Below, piece after piece: positions 8,212 through 16,648 of a stretch of 37,917 bases of DNA. The stretch spans positions 1 to 37,917 of the forward strand of contig JAFDVI010000040.1 of assembly GCA_018269055.1 (NCBI GenBank). The letters run 5' to 3'. The position numbers and the translations under genes are program-made. Each line of letters starts with the position of its first letter. Position 1 is the first letter of the stretch. The stretch is from Acidobacteriota bacterium. Its GTDB lineage: Bacteria; Acidobacteriota; Blastocatellia; RBC074. Under the pieces are notes generated by a model that saw nothing but the letters and a program-made list of their open reading frames with translations, had not been told where the DNA came from and searched no databases.

Positions 8212-9099
8212 ATGAAGGAAGACAAAAAACTCGTCGCAGAATTTATCACGCAACTCCGAGTCGAAAAGGGGTTGGCCGACAATACGTTATTGGCTTATCA
8301 GCGCGACTTGCAGAAATTGCTCAAGCATTCTGCGGATTTGGGGAAAAGCCTGATGACACTTGATCGGGCCGATGTTGTTGATTTGATGGCGGATTTGAAA
8401 GATTCGGGGGCGAATTCCAGCAGCATTTCCCGATTGGTTTCAGCGATCAGAGGATTTTACAAATATCTCGTGACTGAAGGGCTGACGAAATCCGATCCGA
8501 CTGCCCACCTGGAAGCGCACAAGCCTTGGCAAACTCTGCCACATTTTCTGACGCAAGACGAAGTTGAAACATTGTTGGCTCAGCCCAAGATGGACACCGA
8601 TCTCGGTTTGCGTGATCGTGCAATGCTCGAAACGCTGTATGCTTCGGGCTTTAGAGTTTCGGAGTTAGTCAATTTGAAACTGTCAGATATTGACCTGGAC
8701 TCAGGCGTGTTGACCTGTTTTGGCAAAGGCAGCAAGCAACGAAAAGTTCCACTGGGACGGTCGGCGATCTCTTTTCTGAACCGATACTTCCCTGCTAGAC
8801 TGCGACTTCTCAACGGCAAACTATCCGATCTGCTTTTCATTGAACTCAATGGACGACGGATCACACGGCAAAAGTTCTGGAAGCTGATCAAACGGTACGG
8901 CGATTCGGCAAATATCGCTTACATCACGCCGCACCTGCTTCGGCATAGCTTTGCGACGGTGCTGCTGGCCAATGGGGCGGATTTGCGGTCTGTGCAATTG
9001 ATGCTGGGTCACAGCGATATTTCGACCACGCAAATTTATACGCACGTAACCAACGATCAACTAAAGACGGCCTATAAACAATTTCATCCACGATCCTGA
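8212..9099 (+). CDS. xerD: Tyrosine recombinase XerC/XerD
   Basis: This 295-residue tyrosine recombinase resolves chromosome dimers at dif with its Xer partner. An N-terminal SAM-like core-binding domain (about 1-90, VEKGLADNTLLAYQRDL) precedes the catalytic domain. The catalytic set is visible: Arg in ASGFRVSELVNL, Lys in GKGSKQRKVP, HLLRHSFAT (HxxR), MLGHSD (His) and the nucleophile in QIYTHV. The ATG at 8212 gives the usual family length. A TTG at 8182 would add ten residues and has its purine-rich stretch too close. XerC and XerD cannot be separated by eye, and the partner is not in the window. It is followed by lpxD after 24 nt. Confidence 0.88.
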   Translation: MKEDKKLVAEFITQLRVEKGLADNTLLAYQRDLQKLLKHSADLGKSLMTLDRADVVDLMADLKDSGANSSSISRLVSAIRGFYKYLVTEGLTKSDPTAHLEAHKPWQTLPHFLTQDEVETLLAQPKMDTDLGLRDRAMLETLYASGFRVSELVNLKLSDIDLDSGVLTCFGKGSKQRKVPLGRSAISFLNRYFPARLRLLNGKLSDLLFIELNGRRITRQKFWKLIKRYGDSANIAYITPHLLRHSFATVLLANGADLRSVQLMLGHSDISTTQIYTHVTNDQLKTAYKQFHPRS

Positions 9100-9123
9100 A
9101 ATCGTCTGAATCAAACATATCAA

Positions 9124-10155
9124 ATGAATCTGGGAGAGATAGCTCGACGACTGCATTGCTCGGTTGTCGGAAATCCTGAAATCGAAATTACGGACCTCGC
9201 GCCCATCGAAATTGCCGACCCCAGCCAACTGACTTTCCTTAGCAACAAGAAATACAAAAAGCATCTGGCGACGACATCGGCGGCGGCAATTATTCTCGAC
9301 GACGCCAGCGATTTGCCGGAGGGAAAATCCGGAATCATCTCCGCAAATCCTTATTTGACGTTCGCCGAAGCAATGTGGATTTTTCATCCCGCGCTTCAAC
9401 CGGGAAAAGGCATTCATTCAACATCTGTCATTTCTCACTCTGCCGTTATTGGAAAAGATGTTTCCATCGGCGCTTTTACGGTCATCGGCGATGGAGCAAA
9501 GATCGGCGACAATGTCCAGGTACTGGATCATTGTTCAATCTATCCTGGCGCCGAAATCGGTGACAACACCTTCCTTCATTCCCATTGTGTCGTCAGGGAA
9601 TTTTGCAAAGTTGGCAGGAACGTTATCTTTCAGAATCACGTTACCATTGGCAGCGACGGGTTTGGTTTCGCCAAGGACAACGATGGCAATTGGTTCAAAA
9701 TTCCTCAAGCAGGTATTGTGGTCGTTGAAGACGATGTGGAAATCGGGGCCTCCTCCACAATTGACCGCGCGACAATCGGCAGGACGATCATCGGGAAAGG
9801 CACAAAGCTGGACAATCTGGTTCAGATTGGGCACGGCTCCAGCGTAGGAGAAAAAACTCTGCTTTGTGCTCAAGTTGGGTTGGCTGGCAGTTCCCAGATT
9901 GGCCACGAAGTGATTCTGAGCGGGCAGGTTGGAGTCGCAGGACATCTATCAATCGGCGATAGGGTAATTGCCACGGCCCAGACTGGAATTCCCAGTTCAG
10001 TTGAGGCGGGAAAAATCATCTCCGGTTATCCGGCAATTGAAAATCGAGACTGGCTGAAGTCGTCTGCAATTTTTGCCCAATTGCCAAAGCTTCAAAAGGA
10101 AATCAGGCAGTTAAAAGAAGAAATCAATAAACTTAACGCATTACTCGAAAGGTAA
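9124..10155 (+). CDS. lpxD: UDP-3-O-acylglucosamine N-acyltransferase LpxD
   Basis: LpxD transfers a 3-hydroxyacyl chain from acyl-ACP to the amino group of UDP-3-O-acylglucosamine, the third step of lipid A synthesis, in the cytoplasm. The 343-residue length is normal. An N-terminal uridine-binding domain (about 1-100) is followed by a left-handed beta helix of hexapeptide repeats (about 105-305) and a charged C-terminal helix. The catalytic His lies in VQIGHG. GSDGFGFAKD is a typical LpxD signature. No fabZ or lpxA neighbour is present, so the usual lpxD-fabZ-lpxA cluster is split in this genome. The gene indicates an outer membrane with lipid A. Confidence 0.95.
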   Translation: MNLGEIARRLHCSVVGNPEIEITDLAPIEIADPSQLTFLSNKKYKKHLATTSAAAIILDDASDLPEGKSGIISANPYLTFAEAMWIFHPALQPGKGIHSTSVISHSAVIGKDVSIGAFTVIGDGAKIGDNVQVLDHCSIYPGAEIGDNTFLHSHCVVREFCKVGRNVIFQNHVTIGSDGFGFAKDNDGNWFKIPQAGIVVVEDDVEIGASSTIDRATIGRTIIGKGTKLDNLVQIGHGSSVGEKTLLCAQVGLAGSSQIGHEVILSGQVGVAGHLSIGDRVIATAQTGIPSSVEAGKIISGYPAIENRDWLKSSAIFAQLPKLQKEIRQLKEEINKLNALLER

Positions 10156-10166
10156 ACTCACGAACA

Positions 10167-10712
10167 ATGGCCGTAAAAATTGAAAATCAATCTAACATGA
10201 AACTTCCCAGCAAGACTGAAGAGACCATCAATAGTGTGCTCAGTTGCGTGCCAGGCGAGCATTTACGAGGCTTGAGCCGAGTCGTTCTAGTGGATCGCAT
10301 TGTGCCCGATTCCAGAATTCAGCTTCCCCAAGTCACAGAACTACCAGGATTGTATCATCCCAAACAGGGCGGCTCTCAGCCCTGGTTTGAAATCGCGCTC
10401 AACTCATTGTTGATGCCAACCGAAGGGTTCTTCAAACGCATCGCTGCCCGACTGAACTTCAAAGCCAGTTTGGCGTATCTGACCCTTTCGTTACAGGCAC
10501 AGCATTATCACTTCACCCTATCCCACGGATTGAAAAAGCACCAATATGAAGGCGCGATTCGATCTTATGTGGACAAGCATTTGGAAAAGTGGAGAGAAAA
10601 CCAAGGCGGGTGGCGAATGAAGTTGTTCAAACCGCTTCGTCCCTGGCTGGAAAAATGGTCGAAGAAGCTGAAAAAACGTTATCAGCAGGAAGAGCAAAAA
10701 CGAAAGTCGTAA
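10167..10712 (+). CDS. Hypothetical protein after lpxD
   Basis: I do not recognise this 181-residue protein. It has no signal peptide or membrane helix. The middle (LSRVVLVDRIVPDSR, then GLYHP and SQPWFEIALNSLL) looks globular. A segment with LSLQAQHYHFTLSHGLKKHQ sits where a helix with metal-ligand histidines could be. It ends in a very basic, Trp- and Lys-rich tail that may bind nucleic acid or membrane. It starts 11 nt after lpxD and ends at a shared terminator, so it is probably the last gene of the xerD-lpxD transcript. An internal ATG at 10197 is an alternative start, because the Shine-Dalgarno before 10167 is weak. Confidence 0.7.
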   Translation: MAVKIENQSNMKLPSKTEETINSVLSCVPGEHLRGLSRVVLVDRIVPDSRIQLPQVTELPGLYHPKQGGSQPWFEIALNSLLMPTEGFFKRIAARLNFKASLAYLTLSLQAQHYHFTLSHGLKKHQYEGAIRSYVDKHLEKWRENQGGWRMKLFKPLRPWLEKWSKKLKKRYQQEEQKRKS

Positions 10713-10719
10713 AAGATAA

Positions 10720-10746
10720 AAGGGGCAATTCAGCCCCTTCTTCTTT
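10720..10746. terminator. Bidirectional rho-independent terminator
   Basis: AAGGGGC (10720-10726) and GCCCCTT (10733-10739) form a perfect 7-bp stem with a 6-nt loop. A T-rich tract follows on the plus strand and A-rich DNA precedes it. It separates the convergent lpxD-side genes and parB, and can serve both. Confidence 0.85.
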
Positions 10747-10747
10747 T

Positions 10748-11578
10748 TTAGGATTCTGTGAGCTTGCTCAATTCCTCCAAAGCAGTTCGCACGGCCTGGA
10801 TTAACTCGTCGTGCTCAACGGATGAGCGTCGAAATTTGACTTCAATGGTGAAATCTTTGGTCGGCGCCTGAAATCTGTAAATGAACGGCTGAGCTCGAAC
10901 CTGTTTATTCTTTCTCGCTTGTCGAGCCTCATCACGATTCAGCCCCTGAGAGGCAATTCGCTGCACGAAATTCAACATGGAATCGTGGTCGGATTGTCTT
11001 GCAACTTGCAGCAGCAATGATTTGGAATTGATGCTTTCCGCCCGGCATTTATCGCGAATATCTGAAGGGATTGCCGCAATCGAAAGAGCTTCCGTAACAG
11101 ACGACCGTGACTTTCCGATTTTCTTGGAAACCTCTTCGTGGGTATATCCAAACCGCTCAATCAAAGCCAGATAACCTTCTGCCTCTTCGTAAGCCGTCAG
11201 GTCTTTTCGCTGTAAGTTTTCGATCAAGGCAATTTCGGCGACATTGCGTTCATCCACATCCATTTCGATGCATGGAACTTCACGCAATTCAACTTCGAGC
11301 GCAGCCCGATAACGCCGCTCGCCCGAAATGATCATGTATCGTCCGCCGACCTCTGACGGACGAACCAACAACGGCTCCAGAATTCCCTTCTCTTTAATTG
11401 AGGCGATCAAATCTTCAAGATCACCCATATCTACCCGCGGCTGATTCGGATTAGGCTCCAATTTTTCCACCGGGATCATCCTGCCAATCGGCGCGCCTCG
11501 AAGAGACGACAACTCTTCCACATAATGTCGGTCATGTCTCATCTTCAATGTTGATGGCAATCCTCTTTTAGCTGGCAC
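10748..11578 (-). CDS. parB: Chromosome-partitioning protein ParB (Spo0J)
   Basis: ParB binds parS sites, clamps and slides on DNA as a CTPase, and loads SMC. The 276-residue protein begins with KRGL, typical of chromosomal ParB. The ParB/Srx nucleotide-binding domain (about 35-130) shows PNPNQPR, ISGERRYRAA (the GERRxRA box) and IENLQRKDLTAYEEAEGY. The helix-turn-helix follows (about 140-200, YTHEEVSKKIGKSRSSVTEAL), then a C-terminal dimerisation region. The GTG start overlaps the parA stop by 11 nt and has GAGG upstream in parA, so the two are coupled. No canonical parS sequence was noticed in the window. The gene ends against the shared terminator. Confidence 0.94.
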   Translation of the reverse strand: MPAKRGLPSTLKMRHDRHYVEELSSLRGAPIGRMIPVEKLEPNPNQPRVDMGDLEDLIASIKEKGILEPLLVRPSEVGGRYMIISGERRYRAALEVELREVPCIEMDVDERNVAEIALIENLQRKDLTAYEEAEGYLALIERFGYTHEEVSKKIGKSRSSVTEALSIAAIPSDIRDKCRAESINSKSLLLQVARQSDHDSMLNFVQRIASQGLNRDEARQARKNKQVRAQPFIYRFQAPTKDFTIEVKFRRSSVEHDELIQAVRTALEELSKLTES

Positions 11579-12335
11579 GTCGTATTACCTCATTGCATAA
11601 ATTGGCATATTCGATCGCTCCACTGGAAGCCGGAGCAAAAGTAAAAATGGATTCTCGATAGGCTGGGCTTTCCTCCAACCTGACGGATTTAGAAATCGTC
11701 GTCTCAAAAACTTTATCACCAAATACATTACATATTTGATCATAAATATCTCGCGATAAAGTGGTTCTTTTGTCATGGAGAGTTACGACAACCCCCAAAA
11801 CTTCAAGCTGAGGATTAGGTCTTGCCTTAATTCTTTCAATCGTCTCAAGAAGATCATCTGTCCCCTCTAAAGCAAAGTAAGACGATTGTATGGGGATGAT
11901 TAGGTGAGTCGCTGCAACCAAAGCATTGACCGTAATCAGTCCCAGCGTCGGCGGAGTGTCAATGATCACAACGTCATAGTTGTGGGTAACTGGATCAAGT
12001 CGGTCTTTTAATCGAAATGGGCCATCAAGTTCTCCGACCAGCTTCGCCTCAAGTTTCGCCAGATTGATTTTGGAAGGCAAAATATCCAGATTCTCAATCT
12101 TTGTTTTCTGGACGATGTCGCCAAATCGAACGTCGGAATCAGTTAGCAGGTCATATATTGATAGCGAGTAGTCATTCTGAACCAAAAATGAAATTGTGCT
12201 GTTGGCCTGTGGGTCCAAATCAGCCAATAACACTTTCTTCCCTTGCTGAGCCAAAGCTGCAGCAAGATTAATTGCGGTAGTAGTCTTGCCCACCCCGCCT
12301 TTTTGATTCGTAATGGCGATTTTGATCCCCTGCAA
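11568..12335 (-). CDS. parA: Chromosome-partitioning ATPase ParA (Soj)
   Basis: ParA is a deviant Walker-A ATPase that forms a nucleoid-bound gradient and moves ParB-parS complexes. The protein has KGGVGKTT, LADLDPQANST and VIIDTPPTLG in the expected order. The start is placed at the TTG at 12335: AAGGAG (12342-12347) lies 6 nt upstream and gives 255 residues, the normal Soj length. A GTG at 12377, overlapping the previous stop as ATGTGA, would add 14 residues without a clear Shine-Dalgarno. It is cotranscribed with the bifunctional-nuclease gene upstream and parB downstream. The short length and lack of an N-terminal HTH mark it as the chromosomal type rather than a plasmid type. Confidence 0.93.
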   Translation of the reverse strand: MQGIKIAITNQKGGVGKTTTAINLAAALAQQGKKVLLADLDPQANSTISFLVQNDYSLSIYDLLTDSDVRFGDIVQKTKIENLDILPSKINLAKLEAKLVGELDGPFRLKDRLDPVTHNYDVVIIDTPPTLGLITVNALVAATHLIIPIQSSYFALEGTDDLLETIERIKARPNPQLEVLGVVVTLHDKRTTLSRDIYDQICNVFGDKVFETTISKSVRLEESPAYRESIFTFAPASSGAIEYANLCNEVIRRAS

Positions 12336-12373
12336 ATGTTTCTCCTTAAAATGACCCCTTATATCCTTTGTTT

Positions 12374-12862
12374 TCACATTTTGTAATCGCTAACATCATC
12401 TATTTCTTCAGGCCACTCAACCTCTTCATCGAAATCATCTTCTTCCTCATCTATCACGCGATTGATTTCTGTGCGCGAAGATTCCAGAACAGCTTCTTTA
12501 ACAAAAATCGGACAATCTACTCGCAAAGCAAGCGCAATTGCATCGCTCGGTCTGGCATCAATCAAAACAGTCTGCTCAAGTAAACTGATTTCAATGACGG
12601 CGAAAAATGTACTGTCGCGCAGGTCCGTCACAACCACACGATTGACGACTCCTCCTAATTGACGGATGACATTCTTCAATAAGTCATGTGTCATCGGCCG
12701 TAATGACGGCAATTTTTCGATCTCCGAAGCGATAGAATTAGCTTCATAAGGGCCAACCCAAATTGGCAACATGGTGTCGCTGGTTAAATCCTTCAACAAA
12801 ACCACAGGAGAGTTAGTGGTCGGATCAATCAATAGCCCACGAATTTTTACTTCTTTTTCCAT
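12374..12862 (-). CDS. Bifunctional nuclease (BFN) domain protein
   Basis: This 162-residue protein is a DUF151/BFN-family member. Some plant members act as both DNase and RNase; bacterial roles are mostly unproven. Family features are PVVLLKD, LPIWVGPYEANSIA, TFFAVIEI and IDARPSDAIALALR. The C-terminus is a strongly acidic tail (EEEDDFDEEVEWPEE). The ATG at 12862 has GAGG 5 nt upstream. It lies 25 nt after miaB and its TGA is next to parA, so it is inside the recN-miaB-parAB operon. Placement between DNA repair and segregation genes suggests a genome-maintenance link, but this is inference only. Confidence 0.9.
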   Translation of the reverse strand: MEKEVKIRGLLIDPTTNSPVVLLKDLTSDTMLPIWVGPYEANSIASEIEKLPSLRPMTHDLLKNVIRQLGGVVNRVVVTDLRDSTFFAVIEISLLEQTVLIDARPSDAIALALRVDCPIFVKEAVLESSRTEINRVIDEEEDDFDEEVEWPEEIDDVSDYKM

Positions 12863-12887
12863 AAAAACCTCGATCGTCCAAACAACT

Positions 12888-14240
12888 TTAGACTAAGTAA
12901 CCATAAAGACTATTTGGCTTTACATCGGTTACAGTGACATTAACAATCTCTCCAATCAGATTTTGGGGACAAGGAAAGTTTACGACTTTATTGCACCGGG
13001 TGTGACCAGAACAGTCATCGGCGGATCTGGCACTCTCACCTTCAACCAGCACTTCAACGGTTCGACCTAAATACCGACCATATCGCTGCCGTTGAATTCG
13101 TCGTTGTAGCTCTTCAAGTTTGAGAAAACGCTCTGTTTTGACTTCCTCAGGAATTGAGTCTGCGTATGCAGCGGCAGGCGTATTCGGGCGTGGCGAGTAT
13201 TTGAAAATGTACAAACCATCATACTCAGTTTCAGCAACCAAGCTCATTGTTTCGTTGAAATCCTCTTCTGTTTCGCCGGGAAAGCCGACAATGATATCTC
13301 CCGTTATTGAAATATCTTTTTGTGCCTGTTTGATGTGCCCGATCTTTTCGAGATACTCTTCTCGCGTATAGCCTCTTCTCATCACTCTCAGCATTCGGTT
13401 GCTTCCGGATTGAACAGGAAGGTGAATCCATTCGCAAAGGGCTGGATGCTCATCTATTACTTTAACTATTTCCTGATCAAAATCTCTGGGATATGAAGAG
13501 GTGAACTTGATTCTCGGAATGCCAGAGCTTTCAGCTATTAATTGCAATAAATTAGCAAAGGTAACCTCATGTAAATTCTCAAAAACTGAGGAAGCCTGAT
13601 TTCCGTGAAAACGCCCACTGAGGCCATAACTATTCACATTTTGACCGAGCAAATGAACCTCTTTGAACCCTTGCTCGGCCAGATTTTTGGCCTCTTCAAC
13701 GATCATATTGGCAGGCCGACTTCGTTCACGCCCACGCGTAAAGGGGACAATGCAAAACGAGCAAAATTTGTTACATCCTTCAGTAATTGTGATGTAAGCC
13801 ACGTACTTTGTCTGGCGAACACCGGCATCCAGTTCAAAGAATTCGGCATTTTTGGTGAGTTGAATATCAATCGCTCTTGAAAATCCTTGTTCAAGCTGAG
13901 AAACCAAAGTGGGAAGCTTTCCGATTGCCTGGGTACCAATTACTAACCGTATATCCTTATTGCGATCAAACATTCGCTCAGCCTCTGCCTGAGCTACACA
14001 GCCCATAACACCAAATACAGGCTTCGAATCTTTTGATTCGCGATTTAATTCACCAATCCTTGAATACACTTTGCGGGCGGCCTTTTCTCTCACCATACAA
14101 GTGTTTAAGAGAATTAAGTCTGCGCCTTCAGGAGTTTCCGTCAGTTCATAACCGGCGCCGGAAAGGGCAAACACAGCTTTTTCGCTGTCATGCACATTCA
14201 TCTGGCAGCCGTAAGTTTCTAAATAAAGCTTCTTGCTCAT
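12888..14240 (-). CDS. miaB: tRNA-2-methylthio-N6-isopentenyladenosine synthase MiaB
   Basis: MiaB is a radical-SAM enzyme that methylthiolates i6A37 in tRNAs reading UNN codons. The 450-residue protein has the three domains in order. The N-terminal UPF0004 domain has its cluster cysteines in YGCQMN, LNTCMVREKA and VMGCVAQ. The radical-SAM core has CNKFCSFC followed by PFTRGRERSR. The C-terminal TRAM domain (about 375-445) includes GRTVEVLVEG. The ATG at 14240 was chosen because MSKKLYLETYGCQMN is the family start. A longer frame to 14318 would run into recN. Only 13 nt separate it from recN and no strong Shine-Dalgarno is seen, so coupling to recN translation is likely. Confidence 0.95.
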   Translation of the reverse strand: MSKKLYLETYGCQMNVHDSEKAVFALSGAGYELTETPEGADLILLNTCMVREKAARKVYSRIGELNRESKDSKPVFGVMGCVAQAEAERMFDRNKDIRLVIGTQAIGKLPTLVSQLEQGFSRAIDIQLTKNAEFFELDAGVRQTKYVAYITITEGCNKFCSFCIVPFTRGRERSRPANMIVEEAKNLAEQGFKEVHLLGQNVNSYGLSGRFHGNQASSVFENLHEVTFANLLQLIAESSGIPRIKFTSSYPRDFDQEIVKVIDEHPALCEWIHLPVQSGSNRMLRVMRRGYTREEYLEKIGHIKQAQKDISITGDIIVGFPGETEEDFNETMSLVAETEYDGLYIFKYSPRPNTPAAAYADSIPEEVKTERFLKLEELQRRIQRQRYGRYLGRTVEVLVEGESARSADDCSGHTRCNKVVNFPCPQNLIGEIVNVTVTDVKPNSLYGYLV

Positions 14241-14253
14241 AAAAAATGCAAAA

Positions 14254-15966
14254 TTATTGGGATTGAAGCAATTCGCGCGCGTGTTTTCTTGCTGCGATTG
14301 TCGCTGTTGATCCGCCAATCATTCTGACCAGCTCATCAATGCGTCCGTCTTCATCCAGGTTGGCGACTCTTGTGACAGTACGTTTCTCTGAAAGTTCTTT
14401 GGTAATCAGAAAATGCGTATCGGCGTATCGAGCAATTTGAGGTTGGTGCGTGATGCACAGCACCTGATTGGTCTTCGCCAGTCGTTTGAGCCGCTGCCCG
14501 ACCGCTTCAGCCACTCGGCCCCCGATCCCTGCATCAATTTCATCAAATATCAATGTCCTAGGAAAAAGCGTGGGAGCAGTGACAGTTTTCAGAACCAGCA
14601 TCAGGCGTGATAACTCGCCGCCAGAAGCAACCGCTTTGAGCGCTTTCAGATCTTCGCCCGCGTTTGCTGTAAAGGAAAATTCAGCCGTCTCGCTGCCATT
14701 CCGACTCATCCCATCAACATTAAGTCCGGCATGTTCGCTGATTCTCGCAGTCAATTGGCCGAAAGCCTGCCCCGTGAATTGAATTGAAAATTTTGCCGAA
14801 CCTAAAGCCACTGCTGACAATTCTTTTGCAACTGCTTTCTCCAGTTTTGGCGCAGCTTGATACCTATGATCTCTCAATTCAATTGCCAGTTTTTGATAAT
14901 TGTTAAGGGACGTCTTTAGCCTTGAAGCGATTTCACGACCTCGCTCCTCACTATGCAAGAGCAGTCTTTTTTGTTCAAGCAATTTGTCACGAAAAGTCAA
15001 AATCTCTGCGACCGATTCGCCATATTTTCTTTTTAACCGTCGTATGTCCGCCAAGCGATCTTCGACAAATTGCAATCTGGCAGGTGAGGCTTGAATCCCT
15101 TCAATGTACTCACCAACAGAAAACGCTATGTCGTCAATCAAATACTTCGCACTGGCAAGCTGTTCAAGCTGAGCGTTAAACTTCTCATCCAATTCAACCA
15201 ACTCGCTCAGGCGCTTTTGGGCTAATGCCAGCCTGGATTGTACCGAATTCTCGTCCTCATAAAGACAATGATAAATTTCCTGACTCAATCCCGACAGCTT
15301 TTCAGAGTTCGCCAGTTTATTCCGCTCAGCTTCCAGCTCTACATCCTCAGATTCAGAAAGGCCAGCCTGGTCAATCTCAGACAGTTGAAACTCTACCATA
15401 TCCAATGCCTTCAATCTTTCGGACTCACTTTGACGGCTTTCTTCAAAGTCTTTCAATAACCGTAAGATGTCGTCGTAAGCTTGAGAAACTTTTAGGCGTA
15501 ACGGCATCGCATCAGCATACGCATCAAGCAAGTTTAGATGCGTCTCCGAATTCAACAAGCTTTGCTGGTCCCCTTGCCCGTGTATATCCACAACGTGAGG
15601 TTGAATTGCTTTTAATAAGCTCAAGGTCGCCACTTGATCATTGATGAAAACTCTCCCCCTGCCGGCTAAATTGATTTCCCTGCGAATGATCAACTCATCT
15701 TCAATGGATTCAAAACCGGCCTCAGTCATAAGCTGGATCAAGGGCTTGTTTCCTTGAAAGTCAAAAACGCCTTCCACAAAGGCCCGGTCTTCTCCGGAAC
15801 GAATCATCTCCGTCGCGCCGCGCTCCCCTAAGAGTAATCCCAATGCATCAATAATGATTGATTTGCCTGACCCTGTTTCCCCACTCAAAACATTAAGCCC
15901 TGGCTGAAACTCAACTTGTAGACTGTCTATCAATGCAAAATTTGCAATGTTGAGAAATCTGAGCAT
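14254..15966 (-). CDS. recN: DNA repair ATPase RecN
   Basis: RecN is an SMC-like ATPase acting early in double-strand-break repair. The 570-residue protein starts with LRFLNIANFALIDSL and the Walker A GETGSGKS (about 31-38). It then has long helical arms (about 150-365) with a short hinge region and ends with the signature (SGGELSRLML), Walker B (LIFDEIDAGIGG) and an H-loop (ITHQPQIARYAD). Length and order are normal. It is the first gene of a five-gene leftward operon and is divergent from ssb across a 184-bp gap, which must hold promoters for both. No clear LexA-type palindrome was found there. Confidence 0.96.
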   Translation of the reverse strand: MLRFLNIANFALIDSLQVEFQPGLNVLSGETGSGKSIIIDALGLLLGERGATEMIRSGEDRAFVEGVFDFQGNKPLIQLMTEAGFESIEDELIIRREINLAGRGRVFINDQVATLSLLKAIQPHVVDIHGQGDQQSLLNSETHLNLLDAYADAMPLRLKVSQAYDDILRLLKDFEESRQSESERLKALDMVEFQLSEIDQAGLSESEDVELEAERNKLANSEKLSGLSQEIYHCLYEDENSVQSRLALAQKRLSELVELDEKFNAQLEQLASAKYLIDDIAFSVGEYIEGIQASPARLQFVEDRLADIRRLKRKYGESVAEILTFRDKLLEQKRLLLHSEERGREIASRLKTSLNNYQKLAIELRDHRYQAAPKLEKAVAKELSAVALGSAKFSIQFTGQAFGQLTARISEHAGLNVDGMSRNGSETAEFSFTANAGEDLKALKAVASGGELSRLMLVLKTVTAPTLFPRTLIFDEIDAGIGGRVAEAVGQRLKRLAKTNQVLCITHQPQIARYADTHFLITKELSEKRTVTRVANLDEDGRIDELVRMIGGSTATIAARKHARELLQSQ

Positions 15967-16150
15967 AACCTAGATTGATTTTAGAAATGCGTTTACGTCA
16001 ATAAGGTGACAAGATATACTTCTTTTTGTCAGGTCAAGCTATACAGCCGTTTGATCAAGTAATTGCTGACTCGGTTTTGCTTATACAGTAACTCGCGGGA
16101 GACGGCAATCCATTCAAGAATTTTGACACATAAAACCACTGGAGAAAGTT

Positions 16151-16585
16151 ATGGCTTCGTTTAATAAAATCGTCATCGTCGGATATTTAGGCAGGGATCC
16201 GGAAATTCGGTATATGCCTGATGGCACGGCGGTCTGTAATTTTTCCGTTGCAACAACTGAAAAGAAGAAGGATCGCTCAGGTGAGGCTCAAGATGTCACG
16301 ACTTGGTTCAGAATCAATGTCTGGGGAAAACAGGCAGAAGCTGCCAATCAATACCTTTCCAAAGGCAGACAAGTGTATGTGGAAGGAAGGCTCAGCCAGC
16401 AGGAATACACGGATCGCGATGGGAATCGTAGAAGTTCGCTGGATGTTAGAGCGACCGATGTTCAATTTCTAGGCCCAAGAGGCGAGGAAGGATCTTCGTC
16501 TTATCAACAATCTCACCCCGCATCAGGGGCAAACCCAAACCAGCCTGCGGATAGCGGCGAACCTGATGATCATGTCCCTTTCTAA
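16151..16585 (+). CDS. ssb: Single-stranded DNA-binding protein SSB
   Basis: SSB coats single-stranded DNA during replication and repair. The 144-residue protein has an N-terminal OB fold (about 1-105; VGYLGRDPEIRYMPDG, TTWFRINVWGKQAE, VYVEGRLSQQEY). A Ser/Gln/Pro-rich flexible linker follows, then the acidic tip DDHVPF, which recruits partner enzymes. GGAGAAAG precedes the ATG. It stands alone rather than between rpsF and rpsR, so it may be a repair- or competence-type paralogue or simply a relocated housekeeping copy. Divergence from recN is consistent with a repair role. Confidence 0.95.
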   Translation: MASFNKIVIVGYLGRDPEIRYMPDGTAVCNFSVATTEKKKDRSGEAQDVTTWFRINVWGKQAEAANQYLSKGRQVYVEGRLSQQEYTDRDGNRRSSLDVRATDVQFLGPRGEEGSSSYQQSHPASGANPNQPADSGEPDDHVPF

Positions 16586-16588
16586 GCA

Positions 16589-16624
16589 TTATGGGTATTG
16601 TCGGCGCGCCGACAATACCCATAA
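16589..16624. repeat. 36-bp perfect palindrome between ssb and accA
   Basis: A gapless inverted repeat with its centre between 16606 and 16607 and a GGCGCGCC core. It lies between two convergent genes, so a bidirectional transcription barrier is plausible, yet no T tract follows on either strand. A protein-binding site is an alternative. Confidence 0.8.
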
Positions 16625-16648
16625 ACAGCTAAAATACAACAACTTATC

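Noticed and set aside
15967..16150. LexA-like half sites (ATACAG words near 16041 and 16083) between recN and ssb
   Set aside because: No CTGT-N8-ACAG palindrome is formed, so an SOS box is not supported.
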